Shown in pieces: positions 27,055-38,929 of a stretch of DNA of 64,000 nt. Origin of the DNA: Erythrophleum ivorense (taxonomy: Eukaryota; Streptophyta; Magnoliopsida; Fabales; Fabaceae); assembly GCA_026724425.1 (NCBI GenBank), contig JAIUCV010000003.1, positions 42,743,283 through 42,807,282 of the forward strand, read 5' to 3'. The position numbers and the translations under genes are program-made. Under the pieces are notes generated by a model. The model worked only from the letters and a program-made list of their open reading frames with translations, did no database searches and had not been told where the DNA came from. How positions within the stretch are numbered: position 1 is the stretch's first letter; each line of letters opens with the position of its first letter.

Positions 27055-27528
27055 AGCATCAACATCCCACAATTACGTAGCTTCCTCCCATTGTATAATT
27101 ATCTCTTCGACATTAATGCTGATACGATGTGCGATAAGTTATCGTAAGATTTACGTAAACTCATCAGCTTGAGTCATCTTAACTAGACAAAAAGTGGCGT
27201 AGGGAAGATGCCCATGGGCAAGTTAAAGCACCTTCAATCAATGACTGAATTTATTGTGGGAAAGAATATAGTAGTATCTGATTTAAGGGAATTAAGAACA
27301 CTAATTAAATCATTTAAGGGGTACACTCTATTTCAAATCCAAAGAACATAATTGATGCTAAGAATGCCAAAGAGGCTAATTTGAAAGAGAAGCATTTGGA
27401 TAACACGACAATAATGTTAGCAAATACAGATTGAAGCATCCAATTAATTTTTGACTACTTGTATTTCCTCTTTTCGATTTATAATGTAAATTTTGACTGA
27501 CTTTCAGAAACAAAAATTATAGCGTTGA

Positions 27529-27567
<39 letters not shown>

Positions 27568-28740
27568 GCTGCAATTCACATAATTTTACAATAAGTTTAG
27601 TTGGCCAATAAAGTTGGTAGATTGATGCTCAATTGGCCAAGCTAACCAAATATTAGTTGGCTAAAGCGAAACTTGCCAAGAAATTAGTATGAATTTGAAG
27701 CAAAAAGCTAAATTTAGAAATTTCAAAACTTGAAGTGCAAAGCAAAATCTTTCTTTCTATAAATTGGTGAATGTTCTTTTCTCTCTTATTCATTTTATAT
27801 TATGTTTTTGCTGTCTTATATCTTTGTTTCTTCATGGCTTCATCTTGTTTTTGTCTAAAGTTGTCTTCTTTCTGACATTTTTAAAGCTAAAAGTGAAGCT
27901 CGTGTATGTTGATTTTATATTTATCTTTTATTTTTATTTTTTTATGTTAATTTTCTATTATCAATTTCTCATATTTTCTTTTTCCAACATTGAATGGAAC
28001 TGCAGCTCCCCCCCCCCCCCTCTCCCCCCAAAAAAAATTTCTTCTTTTTGACTCTTAATGAGTTTTTTCTAGTTGCACATGAAGATGAAGATGAAGACAT
28101 ATAGGAAGAACAATGTGTAGGAAAAAGAAGAATAATAACTGTAGAAAGATAAAGACAAAGAGGAATAATGAAGAAATAATTAGAAATGATTATTAATAAA
28201 AAATTAGTTAATACAAAGATTGTCTAATTTTAAAATATAGATATAATTATAAATCAAAGGAAGAAAAGGAAAATTATGAAAAAAAAAAATGAAAGGAAAG
28301 AGGGAAAAAAGCAATATAACCTTCAAGAGAAAGGATTTCCTATTGAAAATTAGTAAGAACCTTTTTTCTTACTGAAAATTGGTTAAACCTTGTCCAATCA
28401 ATTTTCAATGGGTTTAAACAATTTGTTACTATGAATCAATCAATGACCCATTATCAATTAGCAAAAGTGCAACTGAAGCTCCAACTATTTTTTCAGTCAG
28501 AAAGGATATCTTTCTGACTCATGCCTTTGTTGATATTTGAACTTTTTGTTGTAGTATAAATTAACGTTTCATTAGGGATTGAATGAAAGTCATGAAGTGT
28601 CACAATGTGCTTTAGTTAGATTGTAACGTAAAATAGCTCGCTATTAGATGCTATATGGGTACTAGATTTCTAAATTGGTTTAATGGTTCTCATTTGTCCA
28701 ATTTAGTGATTTATTTCCTTCTACACTCTTAATTTCATTA
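27055..28740 (+). pseudogene. CNL resistance-gene fragment (LRR part only), split by a transposon
   Basis: A paralogue of the LRR part of the pseudogene at 10385-13340. 27058-27130 matches about 12040-12110 (ccaattgcgtagcttcctcc against cacaattacgtagcttcctcc). After an internal deletion, 27140-27403 matches about 12340-12605, including a phrase like LKHLQSMTEFIVGKN. 28557-28740 continues with the equivalent of 12606-12790. The middle (27404-28556) is a transposon. Excising it with one TAA copy rejoins ttggataa with attaacgtttcattaggg, just as the paralogue reads ttggataaattaaatttgc. No Rx_N or NB-ARC part is visible upstream, and stops are present. Confidence 0.85.
27404..28556. mobile_element. 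Non-autonomous CACTA-like element, 1153 bp, in the LRR fragment
   Basis: The left end is CACGACAATAATG. The right end, reverse-complemented, is TACTACAACAAAAAG. Both are one or two changes from a CACTACAACAAAA-type terminus. The flanks are TAA (27401-27403 and 28557-28559), the 3-bp TSD expected for CACTA, and the uninterrupted paralogue at about 12600 confirms both edges. Subterminal repeats of 'ttggccaa' (left) and 'gaaaattggttaa' (right) are present. It contains an (AT)n run (27532-27562) and a C13 tract (28008-28020). No transposase is recognised; the ORF at 27764-28051 is a low-complexity Phe/Leu-rich reading. Confidence 0.75.
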
Positions 28741-28744
28741 AGTT

Positions 28745-29312
28745 TTCATCAAATATACATATCCTTCCCCCCTTTCTTTCTCTCTCTTATAGCTAAGCAT
28801 ACAGATAGCTAGGGTTCCGTGAATATCAAATTTTCCTAATTTAAATCATACCTTCTTTTGATAAGCTCTTGGAGAGGATTGTCATGGTATGATTTGCTTA
28901 CTTGAATGAGTTCTTTTATTCAAGATGATAGCCACAAACTTCACTCTTTTTAAAAACCAAACCCACCATGAGAGATAGCATAAGGAGTAAAGAGAATTTC
29001 ATGACTAAAACACCATAAAATTTGGCATGTTTCCTTACTTTTCTTAGCCTTGTTTCCCTTCTCTCCCTTCTCTCTTTCACACCACTATGGGAGCTTTTTA
29101 GATGTGTTCAAAGTCAATTTTGAAGTGAGGAAGAAGGAAAGGCATGATTTATATATAAAAATCTAGGGTTTATAATTTTTTTTAAATGATCGTTTTGCCC
29201 TTATACTTTATTTCTTCCATTTGAACTCATTTTTCAATCTTTTCATAATTTGACTGCTCCATTCCAAATTTTACACTCTCCTTTCATTAAAAATATTTGC
29301 TTAGGGGTTACA
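28745..29312 (+). mobile_element. Large-LTR family fragment I (edges uncertain)
   Basis: Resembles 61880-62091 (copy H): shared pieces are 'tagctagggttc', 'caaattttcctaat', then 'gaccaaacccaccatgag'-like sequence and purine-rich stretches. It goes on to a decayed form of the family's conserved block (about 29215-29260) and GGGGTTACA at 29312, a possible terminus. It is a right-hand piece only; the left edge is not defined and no TSD was found. Confidence 0.5.
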
Positions 29313-29456
29313 GTAACTTAAAATAGTTTAAAATGGCCCAAACTAAAATCTTACCACTAGAAGGCCTAAATCATACACTGTTAGAGATTTAACTGAACCA
29401 ACCTCATCTGGTTAATTTATTAACTTTATTTTATGATATTATAATGAGCGATATAT

Positions 29457-29660
29457 GTTACACCATTACATAGTATGTATTCTCTTTATATGTATAAGTC
29501 CATTCATTGCAAAACACTAGTAACGAAACTTCTAGTGGCAAAAATTTTAGTTAATAAAAGCATCAAATAGCTCCATAATGCTTAAACATAGATTTTCACT
29601 ATTTCATCTCATAAATTCCAACTTAACCATTTAGTTTTGTCCAAACTATCATGTATGTAA
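29457..29660 (+). mobile_element. Probable left end of large-LTR copy H
   Basis: Starts TGTTACACCATTACATAG, close to the family start TGTAACACCATAAATT. If copy G and everything nested in it are removed using TSD TGTAA (29656-29660 and 59902-59906), this stretch joins copy H at 59907 in the right orientation and at about the right offset. The call rests on that inference. Confidence 0.45.
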
Positions 29661-32152
29661 TGTCATACCTAGTGTTTTCTAAACCTTTAGACATCAAAAG
29701 AAAGGATGATAACTATAATAATGAGGGACTAGAAGTCCAGATAAGATGAAAAGAAAGAGCAAAAAGAGTATAAATAGAGTCAAAGTGTCTAAACAAAGAG
29801 AACTGATATACAAGTGGTAAAAGTATAATTTTGGACAAAATTTTAAAAACTCAAAGGAGAGGAGTTTTAAGTGCCAAAGTAAAGCTTACTAAAGTTTTTA
29901 GAGGTCCTAAAAATCATAAAGATCGTCAGAATAGTCAAATCCTTGATGGTGTATGGTTTAAACCTCTAGTTGATTATAACTTTGATTGGACTTTTTCAAG
30001 TTGTTCTCAACCCTAGAAATTTTAAAGAAAATATTTTTAATAAATTAGAGAGTTTAAATTTCACATGGAAAAGACAATTTTTGAAAAGGATATGAAATGA
30101 ACTCAAACAAAAGAAATTAAGCAGAGGGACATAATTGATATTTTAAAAATTATTATAAAAATCTGCCTTTACCTCACATATAGCCATGTCACCTCTTCAA
30201 CTTCTCCAAACCGACTTAGAAGCTTTAAACCAGACCTCACATGGTATGAAAGAGAGGGAGGAGAGAGAAGGAAAAGAAAGGCTAAGAAGGTAAGGATTTT
30301 TGCCTAATTTCATCTCATGCTAGTTAGTAACCTTGCTCTTCTCTTTAAGCCCTTTCTAATTATGGTTTTAGCTTTTTGAAAGGATGAGTTTGGTGGCTAA
30401 TCACTTAAGGAAAAGAAGAGATTTGAGGAAGCCAAGCATACTACAAGAATCACCATTGGAAGTACTTTCAAACAAGGTATGTATTGGTTAAAGAAAATTG
30501 ATTTTCTTTGGGTATAAATGTAAGGTAAGCTCAGCCTAGAGAGAGAAGAGTAGGAGAAGATTTTAGCTTAATGAAAACTTGAGAGAAACAAAGGTTTTGA
30601 AGAGTATAGAGTAAGATTATGCAAATAGAATTTCAAGTAAAGATTTAGAAATCAAGTTAGGGCACTAAGGGTTTTAGTTGCACCATAGAAGTTATGAAAC
30701 CCTAAGAAGATCTTTTAAGTCATTTAAGATCACACTTAAACTAAAAAAGAGCCAAGAATACTCTATAGGTATCAAATTCCCCAAAAGAAAGATAAAAGTT
30801 CAATTAGGCCATAAATGGTGCATAATCTTGGCCAAGCATGAGTTAGGGTACCTAGGGAGTACTTTCTTAACTTCTATTGTTTCAAGAGGCCTAAATGTGA
30901 TGAATTAGAAGCCTTATTTTGAAAAGTAAAATTTTTGGGTTTAAAAGGGCCTAATGAAGCAACTTCATATTTTCTTGTTAAAACTAATATATGATGGCTC
31001 TAATGGGTTCAATTAGAGTTATATAACTCATATCAAATGAGATTTTGGAGTGTAGAAATTGAATTATGAGAGTTGCTCCCTAAAGACCTAAAATGGTTCT
31101 AAGTTGCATTTCAAGTTGTAAGAGATTTATGAGATAGTAAAATGAGTTAGAATGAGTCCTAATAAATTACTTTGCATTTGAATTGATATGTTTAGGCCAA
31201 GTTAGAGCAAATTCTTTCTTATGTGTGTGTGAACCTAAGAAAGAGCATAATGCAAAAGAGAAAAATCAAGTGGTTAGTGGTACATTACAATTCCTAGCTT
31301 CCCAAGGTAGCTATCTCTCCCTACTTTGAATGCATTTGGATGTATGAATGAGTTGCGATGATTATATGTTTTCTTGTTTGACGATTCTATAAATTATGAC
31401 TTGAATTGGCTTTTATCATGAACTGTATGCATGTATGAAAATATGTTCAACTCCTAATTCCTTATGATAGGGAATTGAGTATAGTAGCTCTTCTTTAACC
31501 CAAAGTTGAGTTTAGTTAAGTCTACCAAGTATGTTTTTATGCCATGGCCAAATAAGTGTTAAAGTTTCATGCCAATTCTTATGTTTAAGTTACTTGAAGC
31601 ATATAGCCTCCACGCCTGCATTTCCTCATTTGCATTCATTATGTGCATTAATATGGATTGAGATTTGATATTGAGATTCTTTCAAGAGTCTCACCCCATT
31701 TACCTCCCATTAACTATGACCCATTCTTCAAGCAAAGAGAAGGAAAATGGAGAAGAGCCAAACATTTTTGGAATGATGTAATAGAAGCTTATGGATATAA
31801 ATATGTATTTGATGATATATGAGACATAGTACTAATGAATAATTATGTATATGACATGAATATGTTATAATATTCTTTGTATAATCTTGAGAGCAAGTAT
31901 GTATGATAGTTAATGCATCATATGGCATTTAGTAAATATTTTCTATAGTAGAAGTTATTGGCCTCTATATGTAAAATTGAGTGTTAGATGGTGAATTTTT
32001 TATACTAGCCATATTTCATGCAATGGATCATATAGAAATGAAGTATAAATAGATTCAAACTTGCTCAAACTAAGAGATTACAATTTAGAGGCTAAATAGA
32101 CCATTGTAGAACTAAATTTTAGTTCAAATGAGCCATAAATTGCACTTCTACC
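29661..32152 (-). mobile_element. Large-LTR family copy G, left part (interrupted by the gypsy element)
   Basis: In the same orientation as copies C and D. It starts TGTCATACC and is preceded by TGTAA. It carries the diverged conserved block (about 30020-30110), a tract 'gagattctttcaagagtctcaccc' (matching about 20610-20640 in C), and AT-rich sequence. At 32152 it is interrupted by the gypsy element and resumes after the second CTACC. With both parts joined it is about 3.07 kb. The ORF at 30678-30908 lies within it and has no recognised domain. Confidence 0.75.
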
Positions 32153-33509
32153 TAATAACCACTGATTTTGAAATAGATTCTACAAGCGTACAAATTGATT
32201 ACATAATAGAGTGAATCAAGGTCATCTCATAGGGAATTAATTTAGAGGTCGTTGAGCCTAAGAAATATTCATGTTAATTTAAGTTGAGAAACAAACCAAA
32301 ATGCAAGCGTTAATGAAAAAAAATGAAATTGAAGATTAAACTGAACTCTTAGAATTGTTTTAATAGGAAATGTCAATGAAAGGCACCCTAGGTTTTGTAT
32401 CTCCTTACTACCAAGAATTGAGTTGTTAAGTTAATTAGTTTAATTAATGATTTGAGAGTTAAGGAACTAAGTTAAACTAAAGTGTCTCTCGAACTACTCT
32501 GGCTTTTATCTTATTTAATTGTAGATCTCTCTCATAATTAATTAAGCCAATTATACTCAATCTTTTTAAACTAATTAGGTTTCTTAGACATATCTGTATA
32601 CCTAAGAACAAAATTACGTTAACCTAATCTTAAGTTGCTTAGTTTTATAGTCCATTAAGATTTTCCTTTCTTAAGGGTTAATCTTAACCCATAAATTCAT
32701 GAAAAAGGTGGCCAAGCTTTTAAATGAACAATACAAACTAGATTAACCACTCAAATCCAATATTAAACCATATTAACAATACAAAATCTCAATTACATGA
32801 CAATAAAGTTTAAGAAAACCTAATATCCATAATATCTAGCTACACATGGCTTTAAACAATACAAACCAAGTAAAAAGTTCAGAAAAACAAGAATCATAGA
32901 AGAAGAAAGGTAGAAGATAAGGAAAACTCAGTGGTAGCAAAATTTCTCGATCTCCAATCTTCAATCAAGCTTCTTGCATCCAAAGTTTTTCCCCTTCAGA
33001 ACTTACTCCAAAAGCCTCAAAATATCAAAACCCTGGTTGCCTTTGACGTCTTAAATCTGAAAATCAAAACTGTTTTAGTAGGCACATCTTGCTATAGCAA
33101 AAAATACCTTTCGCTATTGCAAGAGTAGTGTCAATTCTAGACCCTAAGTTTTCTTGCTATTGCCTACACTATTACTAGACTTTCTTTGGATTTTCAATGA
33201 GCCATAACTCACCATTGCAAACTGGTACCCTCGCTATTGTGAGAGCACTTGCTAATTTTCTCTTGATTTTCCAACCTTCTCCTTCTTTTCATGTCCTTCT
33301 AACAGGCCTCTATCTTTCTCTTGAAATTAACATAAACAAAAAATGAAATGAAAGACTACTAAAAATAACCACAAAAACTACATTTTATTTATTTACACTA
33401 ATTGAAGAAAAATCTACATTAAGATGCAAAACTTGTAAAAAAAACAACTAGATTACTCCCTATTCCACCATAAAATGTACCAAATAGTACCAAAATTAGG
33501 GACTCATCA
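32153..33509 (-). repeat. 3' LTR of the Athila-like element (1357 bp)
   Basis: Pairs with 57948-59316. On the + strand it starts TAATAACC (TG mutated to TA) and ends GACTCATCA. Near 33080-33240 it holds several 'ctcgccattgc' / 'gctattgcaagag' pieces, which recur in the element's 3' internal region. The ORF at 32931-33128 is not supported as a gene. Confidence 0.93.
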
Positions 33510-33522
33510 AACTCCCCTACAC
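33510..33522 (-). other. Polypurine tract of the Athila-like element
   Basis: On the minus strand the sequence directly before the 3' LTR reads GTGTAGGGGAGTT and is followed by TGATGAG, the LTR start. A G/A-rich run in this place is the normal plus-strand primer site. Confidence 0.7.
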
Positions 33523-34999
33523 TTGAACTCTTGCTTATCCCTAAGCAATTCTTAAAATGACAAACAAAATGACCACTAACATATCTAATTTATACAATTT
33601 AAGTCCAATCAATAGAGATTTAAAATTCCCCTACACTTAAATTATTACAAGAGTCAGAATTAGGAGATCAATTAAACTCAAATTAAATATAACAATTAAT
33701 GCAATCATAACAATCTTTTCTCAAAAGATTAAAGTGTGCGTGAGATTTAACATAAAGTGTGTGTGAGATTCAACAGATGGTTCTTGAAGCAACCATGTGA
33801 TCTTGTCAATAACCACATTATAATTCCAAGAGTAATTCAAATTATCTACTCCAACTTCAATCATTAAAGTTAATCAATAGAGATCATTGGTTTTATTAAC
33901 CATCAATATACTGACTACAACACAATTACCTATTTTTCTTTCTTTTTTCTCAACTTCTCCTCCCGGTAATCCTTTTTACACAAATGACAATATTGGTGAT
34001 GAAGCCACCTAGTTACTCAAACTAAGACAATATTGATGCAAACCTCTAGTTACTAAGTAGGTTTAACCATTGGAGTAGACTTTATTCCATTCTTTAGTTG
34101 TATTTCCATTTTTTTCTTATTTTTTTAATTTCTATACAAATACACTACACAATCAAATCATTTCTCTCTTAACTAACAATTAGACATCTATTCATGAGTA
34201 AATGTATTGGATTCGCCAAAGAAAAATAACTAAGGTTATTAGAAAAAATAATGAATTACCATAATTACCATATAATTAAATAAGTGCTCAAATTATGGAA
34301 AATCTATAGAGATTGGCTAAAATAATTGCATTAATTAATTAATTCGATTCAAGTTTTCTCAATCTTCCAATCCCACATCTCGCATTCATCAAGCATAAAG
34401 GGAGAACTAAATCTAAATTAATTAGTCAAAAATTGTACAAACTATGTAAAAATTATCGAAAAGAGACACAAATATGTACAAACTCTAAATTCTTAACTAA
34501 CTCAAAAGTTTCCAAATTTTATCCCCTCCCTCACACTTAGAATTAACATTGTCTTCAACGTTAAGGAAAGATATAACTAACTAAAGAAAGATAGAAGTAA
34601 AAGAGAGAGAGAGAGAGAGAGAGAAACTCACCTGATAGAAGGACCAAAGAGAAGAGAAAAAGAGACTTTGGCAAGACCTGTATCTATCAAAAAGAAAGAG
34701 AAAGAAGACTAACAAACACAAAGTAAGTGTAATCCAAATATCTTCAATAAAGATTACAACAGTAATGCTCAAGAAAGGTACTGAAAGTTAGAGTAAGGAA
34801 TACTGTCATCCATATCATACAGTTATCCAAAAAAAAAAACCAAAGTTCCACTAATATGTAGAAACAAAAAGAAAGGCACTAAAGTAAAAGCTAGTACATT
34901 AGTCTAAATAAATAAAAGGAAAGAAGAGAAAGTAGAGCAAGTAGAGAACTATAAAACTAAGGATCAAATGGTCCAATGACATCCTAAGAAGTAGGGTCC
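33523..34999 (-). other. 3' noncoding internal region of the Athila-like element
   Basis: No coding sequence recognised. AT-rich, with a (GA)n microsatellite at 34603-34625. The ORF at 34581-34772 is the translated microsatellite and its flank. Confidence 0.6.
34603..34625. repeat. (GA)n microsatellite
   Basis: About eleven GA units within the retroelement's 3' region. Confidence 0.95.
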
Positions 35000-35689
35000 T
35001 ATGAGAGGATAATGATTGAAAATTGAGGCACTCATGTAGATGGTGATGGAGGGTTAGGCATCACATAGTCAATCAATATTTGTAACTAGTCTTGGATAAA
35101 GAGCACATAACCCTCCAATTACTCAAATCAGTCTCTCACCTAACCCTTAAACTGTGCCTGAGATGATGCATCTTGAGCCATGGGTTCCAGTGCTTAATCT
35201 TACAAAGGTGGAGGTATCTCCTCTTGCTGCTGTTGTTATGCTCGTGCTTGTCTGGGCCTCTCATGTTCATCTTTCATATTCTCATACTTGAATGCATCTT
35301 TAGGCTTAAACTTTGCAACATTCTTGGACATCCGACTACCCTTATTTGAAGCAACTCAGTAAACATGTGGGAGTAGGCCAAACTCGCCCTCTCAAAATGT
35401 GCAACCGACTTGAAGTTAAGAATCGTAAAGCAAAGAATATTCACCCGCTTTCTTGTCATGAAACAGTAGGTGAGAAGGGCTCTGTCCTGAGTCATGTCAA
35501 AACCATAAGAACTTGTGAAAATGTTGCTTGAAATAACCTGTAGCCAATAGCATTAGGCTTGTTCAGCTATAGTATACATTTTTTTTATCAATTGAGCCAC
35601 CTTTGGTTGTCTATCGTGGCTTCAACATCTTCCCAAGGAATGCTCTACTAGTCCTCCATATAAGCCTCAAATGTACAATGTTCAACATC
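35000..35689 (-). pseudogene. Extra ORF downstream of pol, C-terminal part
   Basis: Continues the ORF that begins at 39561 after the CACTA transposon and one ATC are removed. The readable stretch 35274-35495 (MTQDRALLTYCFMTRKRVNI and what follows) resembles the part of plant retroelement 'ATHILA ORF-1 / putative plant transposon protein' families in which a T-x-D-R-A-x-L motif precedes a hydrophobic segment. Several frameshifts and stops lie between 35495 and 35689. The open + strand reading at 35313-35531 overlaps it and is a shadow. The role of this protein in the element is unknown. Its place after pol is that of the Athila env-like ORF, but I see no membrane segment that would argue for an envelope. 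Confidence 0.6.
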
Positions 35690-36543
35690 CACTACAAGAA
35701 AAACAAGAACTAGCGACGAAAATTTTCGTTGCTAAATATGGATAATTCTGTCGCAAATTGGTTAGCGACGGATTATTTTCGTCGATAATTTTATCGTTGT
35801 TAAATAATTAGTGATGGAAATGAAAATTCTGTCACTAATTTGGACAGAATAGTCCGTCGCTGATCCAAATTCCGTCGCTAATTGTGGGTATAACTTATTC
35901 CAAATTAGCGACAGTCTAGTGACAGAATTTTCCTTCACTAATTAGCAACGAACTAGTGATGGAATATCCATCACAAATTAGCGATAGATAAGTGACAGAA
36001 TATTCCATACAAATTAGCGACGGATCAGCGATGGAATATTCTGTCACTAATTAATGACGGATTAGTGACAGAATATTTCGTCACTAATTTGTGACGGATC
36101 AGTGATGAAAAAATTTTATCACTAATTTATGACGAATCAGTGATGAAAAATTCCGTCACTAATTTTTGACAGATCAATGATGAAAATTTTCATCTGTAAT
36201 TAGCGACAGAATATTCTGTCATTGATTCGTCATAAATTAGTGACAGAATATTCCATCACTGATCCGTCACTGATTATTTCAACACTAATTTGGCCCAAAT
36301 TAGTGACAGAATAATGACAAAAATGCATTGCTTATTTAATTTTTTTATTATATTGTATTTTTTTAATACAGCGTCAATATTACTTGTGCTACCCATCCAA
36401 TAAAATAAAATAACACAATAGTATTCAATAAAAATAATAGATAGACTAAAATGATCCTCAGTTAAACATTTATAAAAAAAAATTATAACAATCTTTAACT
36501 TAAAACACATAACTTAAAATGCCATAAAAAAATAAAATCACAT

Positions 36544-37005
36544 CTATAAAAGGGGACAATCATCAGGGCCTGCCTTTTCAACTGCTGATTCTTCCGGTAC
36601 AAGATCTGATGGTGCACGAGATAAACAAGATTCAAGTTCTTGCAACCTATTAAGTGTTTGCTGATGCTGGTCTAACATAGATAAGATTTGTTGATTCTGC
36701 TCTCTAAGCTCTTGGTTCTCCTGTCTCAAAGGTGTTGTCTCTGTGGCAATCCTCTTACGTAATTCCTCTTCAAAATCTAAATGGAGTCCTGAGTTATTAA
36801 TGGAAGAAGAGGTCCCACGAGAACAAATAGTATCAACATCATGAGCTGCAGATCCTACTCCAAAGATACGACCCTTCTTATTCTTGCCACCTACAGCCTC
36901 TAACCATAAGGCAACTTCATCATCATCATCATCTATATCATTTGATGCTATGCCTGGTGAGTCCTGAGTAGAGGTTCTGGCATTCTTAAGCCTTAAATAA
37001 TCAGC
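36544..37005 (-). pseudogene. Transposase_24-type (plant Ptta/En/Spm-associated) C-terminal exon
   Basis: The frame is open from a splice-acceptor-like CAG at 37006-37008 to TAG at 36544, about 153 residues. It holds an acidic run (IDDDDDE), then ALWLEAVGGKNKKGRIFGVG, the signature of the plant transposase-24 family, then a glutamine/leucine-rich coiled coil (RQENQELREQNQQILSML) and a short acidic tail. No stops occur across it. The upstream exons with the rest of the domain are missing between here and the right terminus, so the gene is a remnant even though this exon looks well kept. In CACTA elements such proteins act with the main transposase at the ends. Confidence 0.8.
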
Positions 37006-37331
37006 CTGTTAATAGAATCAAAGAAAGAAAATTTTAAAATAAAGAAAATAGTGACAATTCATCCAGAAGCAAAAGTATGCACATGTTTAAGTATATTTTA
37101 TGTCATAAAGTATCAACATGATGTGTAATCATATAAGAAAGACTAAGTATCTTGAAACTATAAATATATTAAGCCATCCTAATCAAAGGTATCAAATATT
37201 GAAATTACACAATTAGGTATATGAAAAGAATATGCAATGATATTGCTAGCAACAAAGTAATAAAATAAGTAAAAGACACTAAATAGAAGATCAAACAATT
37301 GTAGTGACAATGTAAAAAGATGAAGACTAAC

Positions 37332-37548
37332 ACTACAATTGGTTGGACCTTCAGCTATAAGCACAAGTTCAATGATAGTCAAAACCAAAAATCAAGATTC
37401 ACATTACAGCTAGTCAGCCCTTTGACCATCAGCACAAATCCAATGACAATCAAACACAAAGAATAACAACTTATACTACAACTAGTCAAGTCTTTTGCCG
37501 TTAACACAAGTATAGTGACAATTAAAACAAATTGATTCTAATATCACT
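37332..37548. repeat. Three tandem units of about 71 bp inside the CACTA element
   Basis: Successive units start 'actacaattggttgg', 'attacagctagtcag' and 'actacaactagtcaa', each followed by 'agcacaa...caatgacaatca'-like sequence. They differ from each other by roughly a fifth. Noncoding; the ORF at 37179-37388 crosses the first unit by chance. Confidence 0.75.
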
Positions 37549-37854
37549 TTATTTACTTGAAAGAAAATATTCTAATTTTCGGCTCAATCCTACAATAAAA
37601 AAATCGATTCTAATATCACTTTATTTTTTTAAACCTTAATCAAGTACTATAAAATTTAAAAATAATTATTTTTATGAATATTATTTCTCACAACACCTAA
37701 AACCTATATACCAAATTTTAACTCAATCAGAGTTAGTTACCCTTATAACCACTATTGTGTAAAATTATTTCAAAATATCAAATTTGTAGGCTTTGGAATG
37801 GGCCACAGAAACAAAGTAAGAAAGCTAGATTGATATTGAAAACAATAAAATTTT

Positions 37855-38150
37855 TAATATAATTGATTATAATTAATTAGCTTCCCAACAATGGCACCAA
37901 CATTTTGCTTACGGCTGTCAAACTGCCAACATTAGTAAAAGTAATTAGCTTGCAATCGTATGCCCACCAAGTCATCTCCTATGGAGCTTTTGATCAAATA
38001 AATTTGTTTAAGATTTCATATAAATAGAATTTATTCAAAAACAGGGGGGAGGATTGTATACGAAATTAACTGGCTTATTAACAATGAAAATTTAGTTACT
38101 TTCATTTGAGAGGGGCAGATCTCCTCTCCTCCCACAAATTTATAATATGA
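37855..38150 (-). repeat. Fragment with a gypsy LTR/PBS junction inside the CACTA element
   Basis: At 37882-37899 the minus strand reads TGGTGCCATTGTTGGGAA. It matches the tRNA-Asp-type primer-binding site TGGCGCCGTTGCCGGGGA at 13 of 18 positions, with all five differences being transitions. The adjacent sequence (caatcgtatgcccaccaagtcatctcctatggag) looks like the end of a Ty3/gypsy LTR. It is therefore a small piece of a different gypsy element captured by, or inserted in, the CACTA element. The outer limits are not defined. Confidence 0.5.
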
Positions 38151-38929
38151 TACATATTAGATTTTGCCTTCCATTCATTTAAGAGTGGGTATTTAGTCTT
38201 TTGCTTTTTTTGAGAGAATTATATAGATTTGATATTTAAATGAGATAAAGTTTTAATTTTCAAAGAAAGAATAACCTTAACACAATCAGTTAAGCAAGTG
38301 TAGAAAGAAATAGAAACACAAAAGAAAGTATGATTTTAACTAAGAGTTAACAGCATAACAAAGGGGAGAAACTAATTTGGAGAGGAGAGAGGTGAGCGAC
38401 AGGTGGTATAATTGAAGTATATTGGATGAATGGAGCCATTTTTAATATCTGTAAAATCCTGAGAAAGAAACATATTGTCACATTTTTCTAATATTATTTA
38501 TCTTTTTTCCTTTTTGAGTTGAATATTTATTTGATTTTTTTTAATTTCTTACTTTTCATTTTTTTTATTTTTTTAGTAAAATCATTCCTTATATTCATTT
38601 ATTTAAATTACGCTTTTAGATTTGAAAAGTTTTTTCTATTTTTAATTAATTATATATATGATATATTTATTTTAATATATGATTTAAAATAAATAAAATG
38701 GCAAATTTTTAATTTTTGAATAAAAACAAAAACCCTGTATTGAGCATAGAATAATTAAGCATATTAGCATTTATCTCATTTTTTAATTAAATTATTAATA
38801 TATAATTTAAATTATATTATATAAATTATTAAAAGTTTCTATAAAATTAATGATATTTAAGTCATTTCCAAGAGAGAGATATATATATAAATCATTATAT
38901 CATATAAATTATTAAAAAATTAAAAATAA
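38151..38929. other. AT-rich interior of the CACTA element
   Basis: No coding sequence or clear repeat recognised before the right subterminal array begins at about 38930. Confidence 0.5.

Noticed and set aside
27764..28051. 95-codon hydrophobic ORF that might pass for a membrane protein
   Set aside because: It consists of T-rich low-complexity DNA inside the CACTA-like element and ends in the poly-C tract. It is most likely a composition effect.
35313..35531. + strand ORF opposite the downstream ORF of the retroelement
   Set aside because: It is the antisense shadow of the minus-strand reading at 35274-35495, which has the family resemblance.
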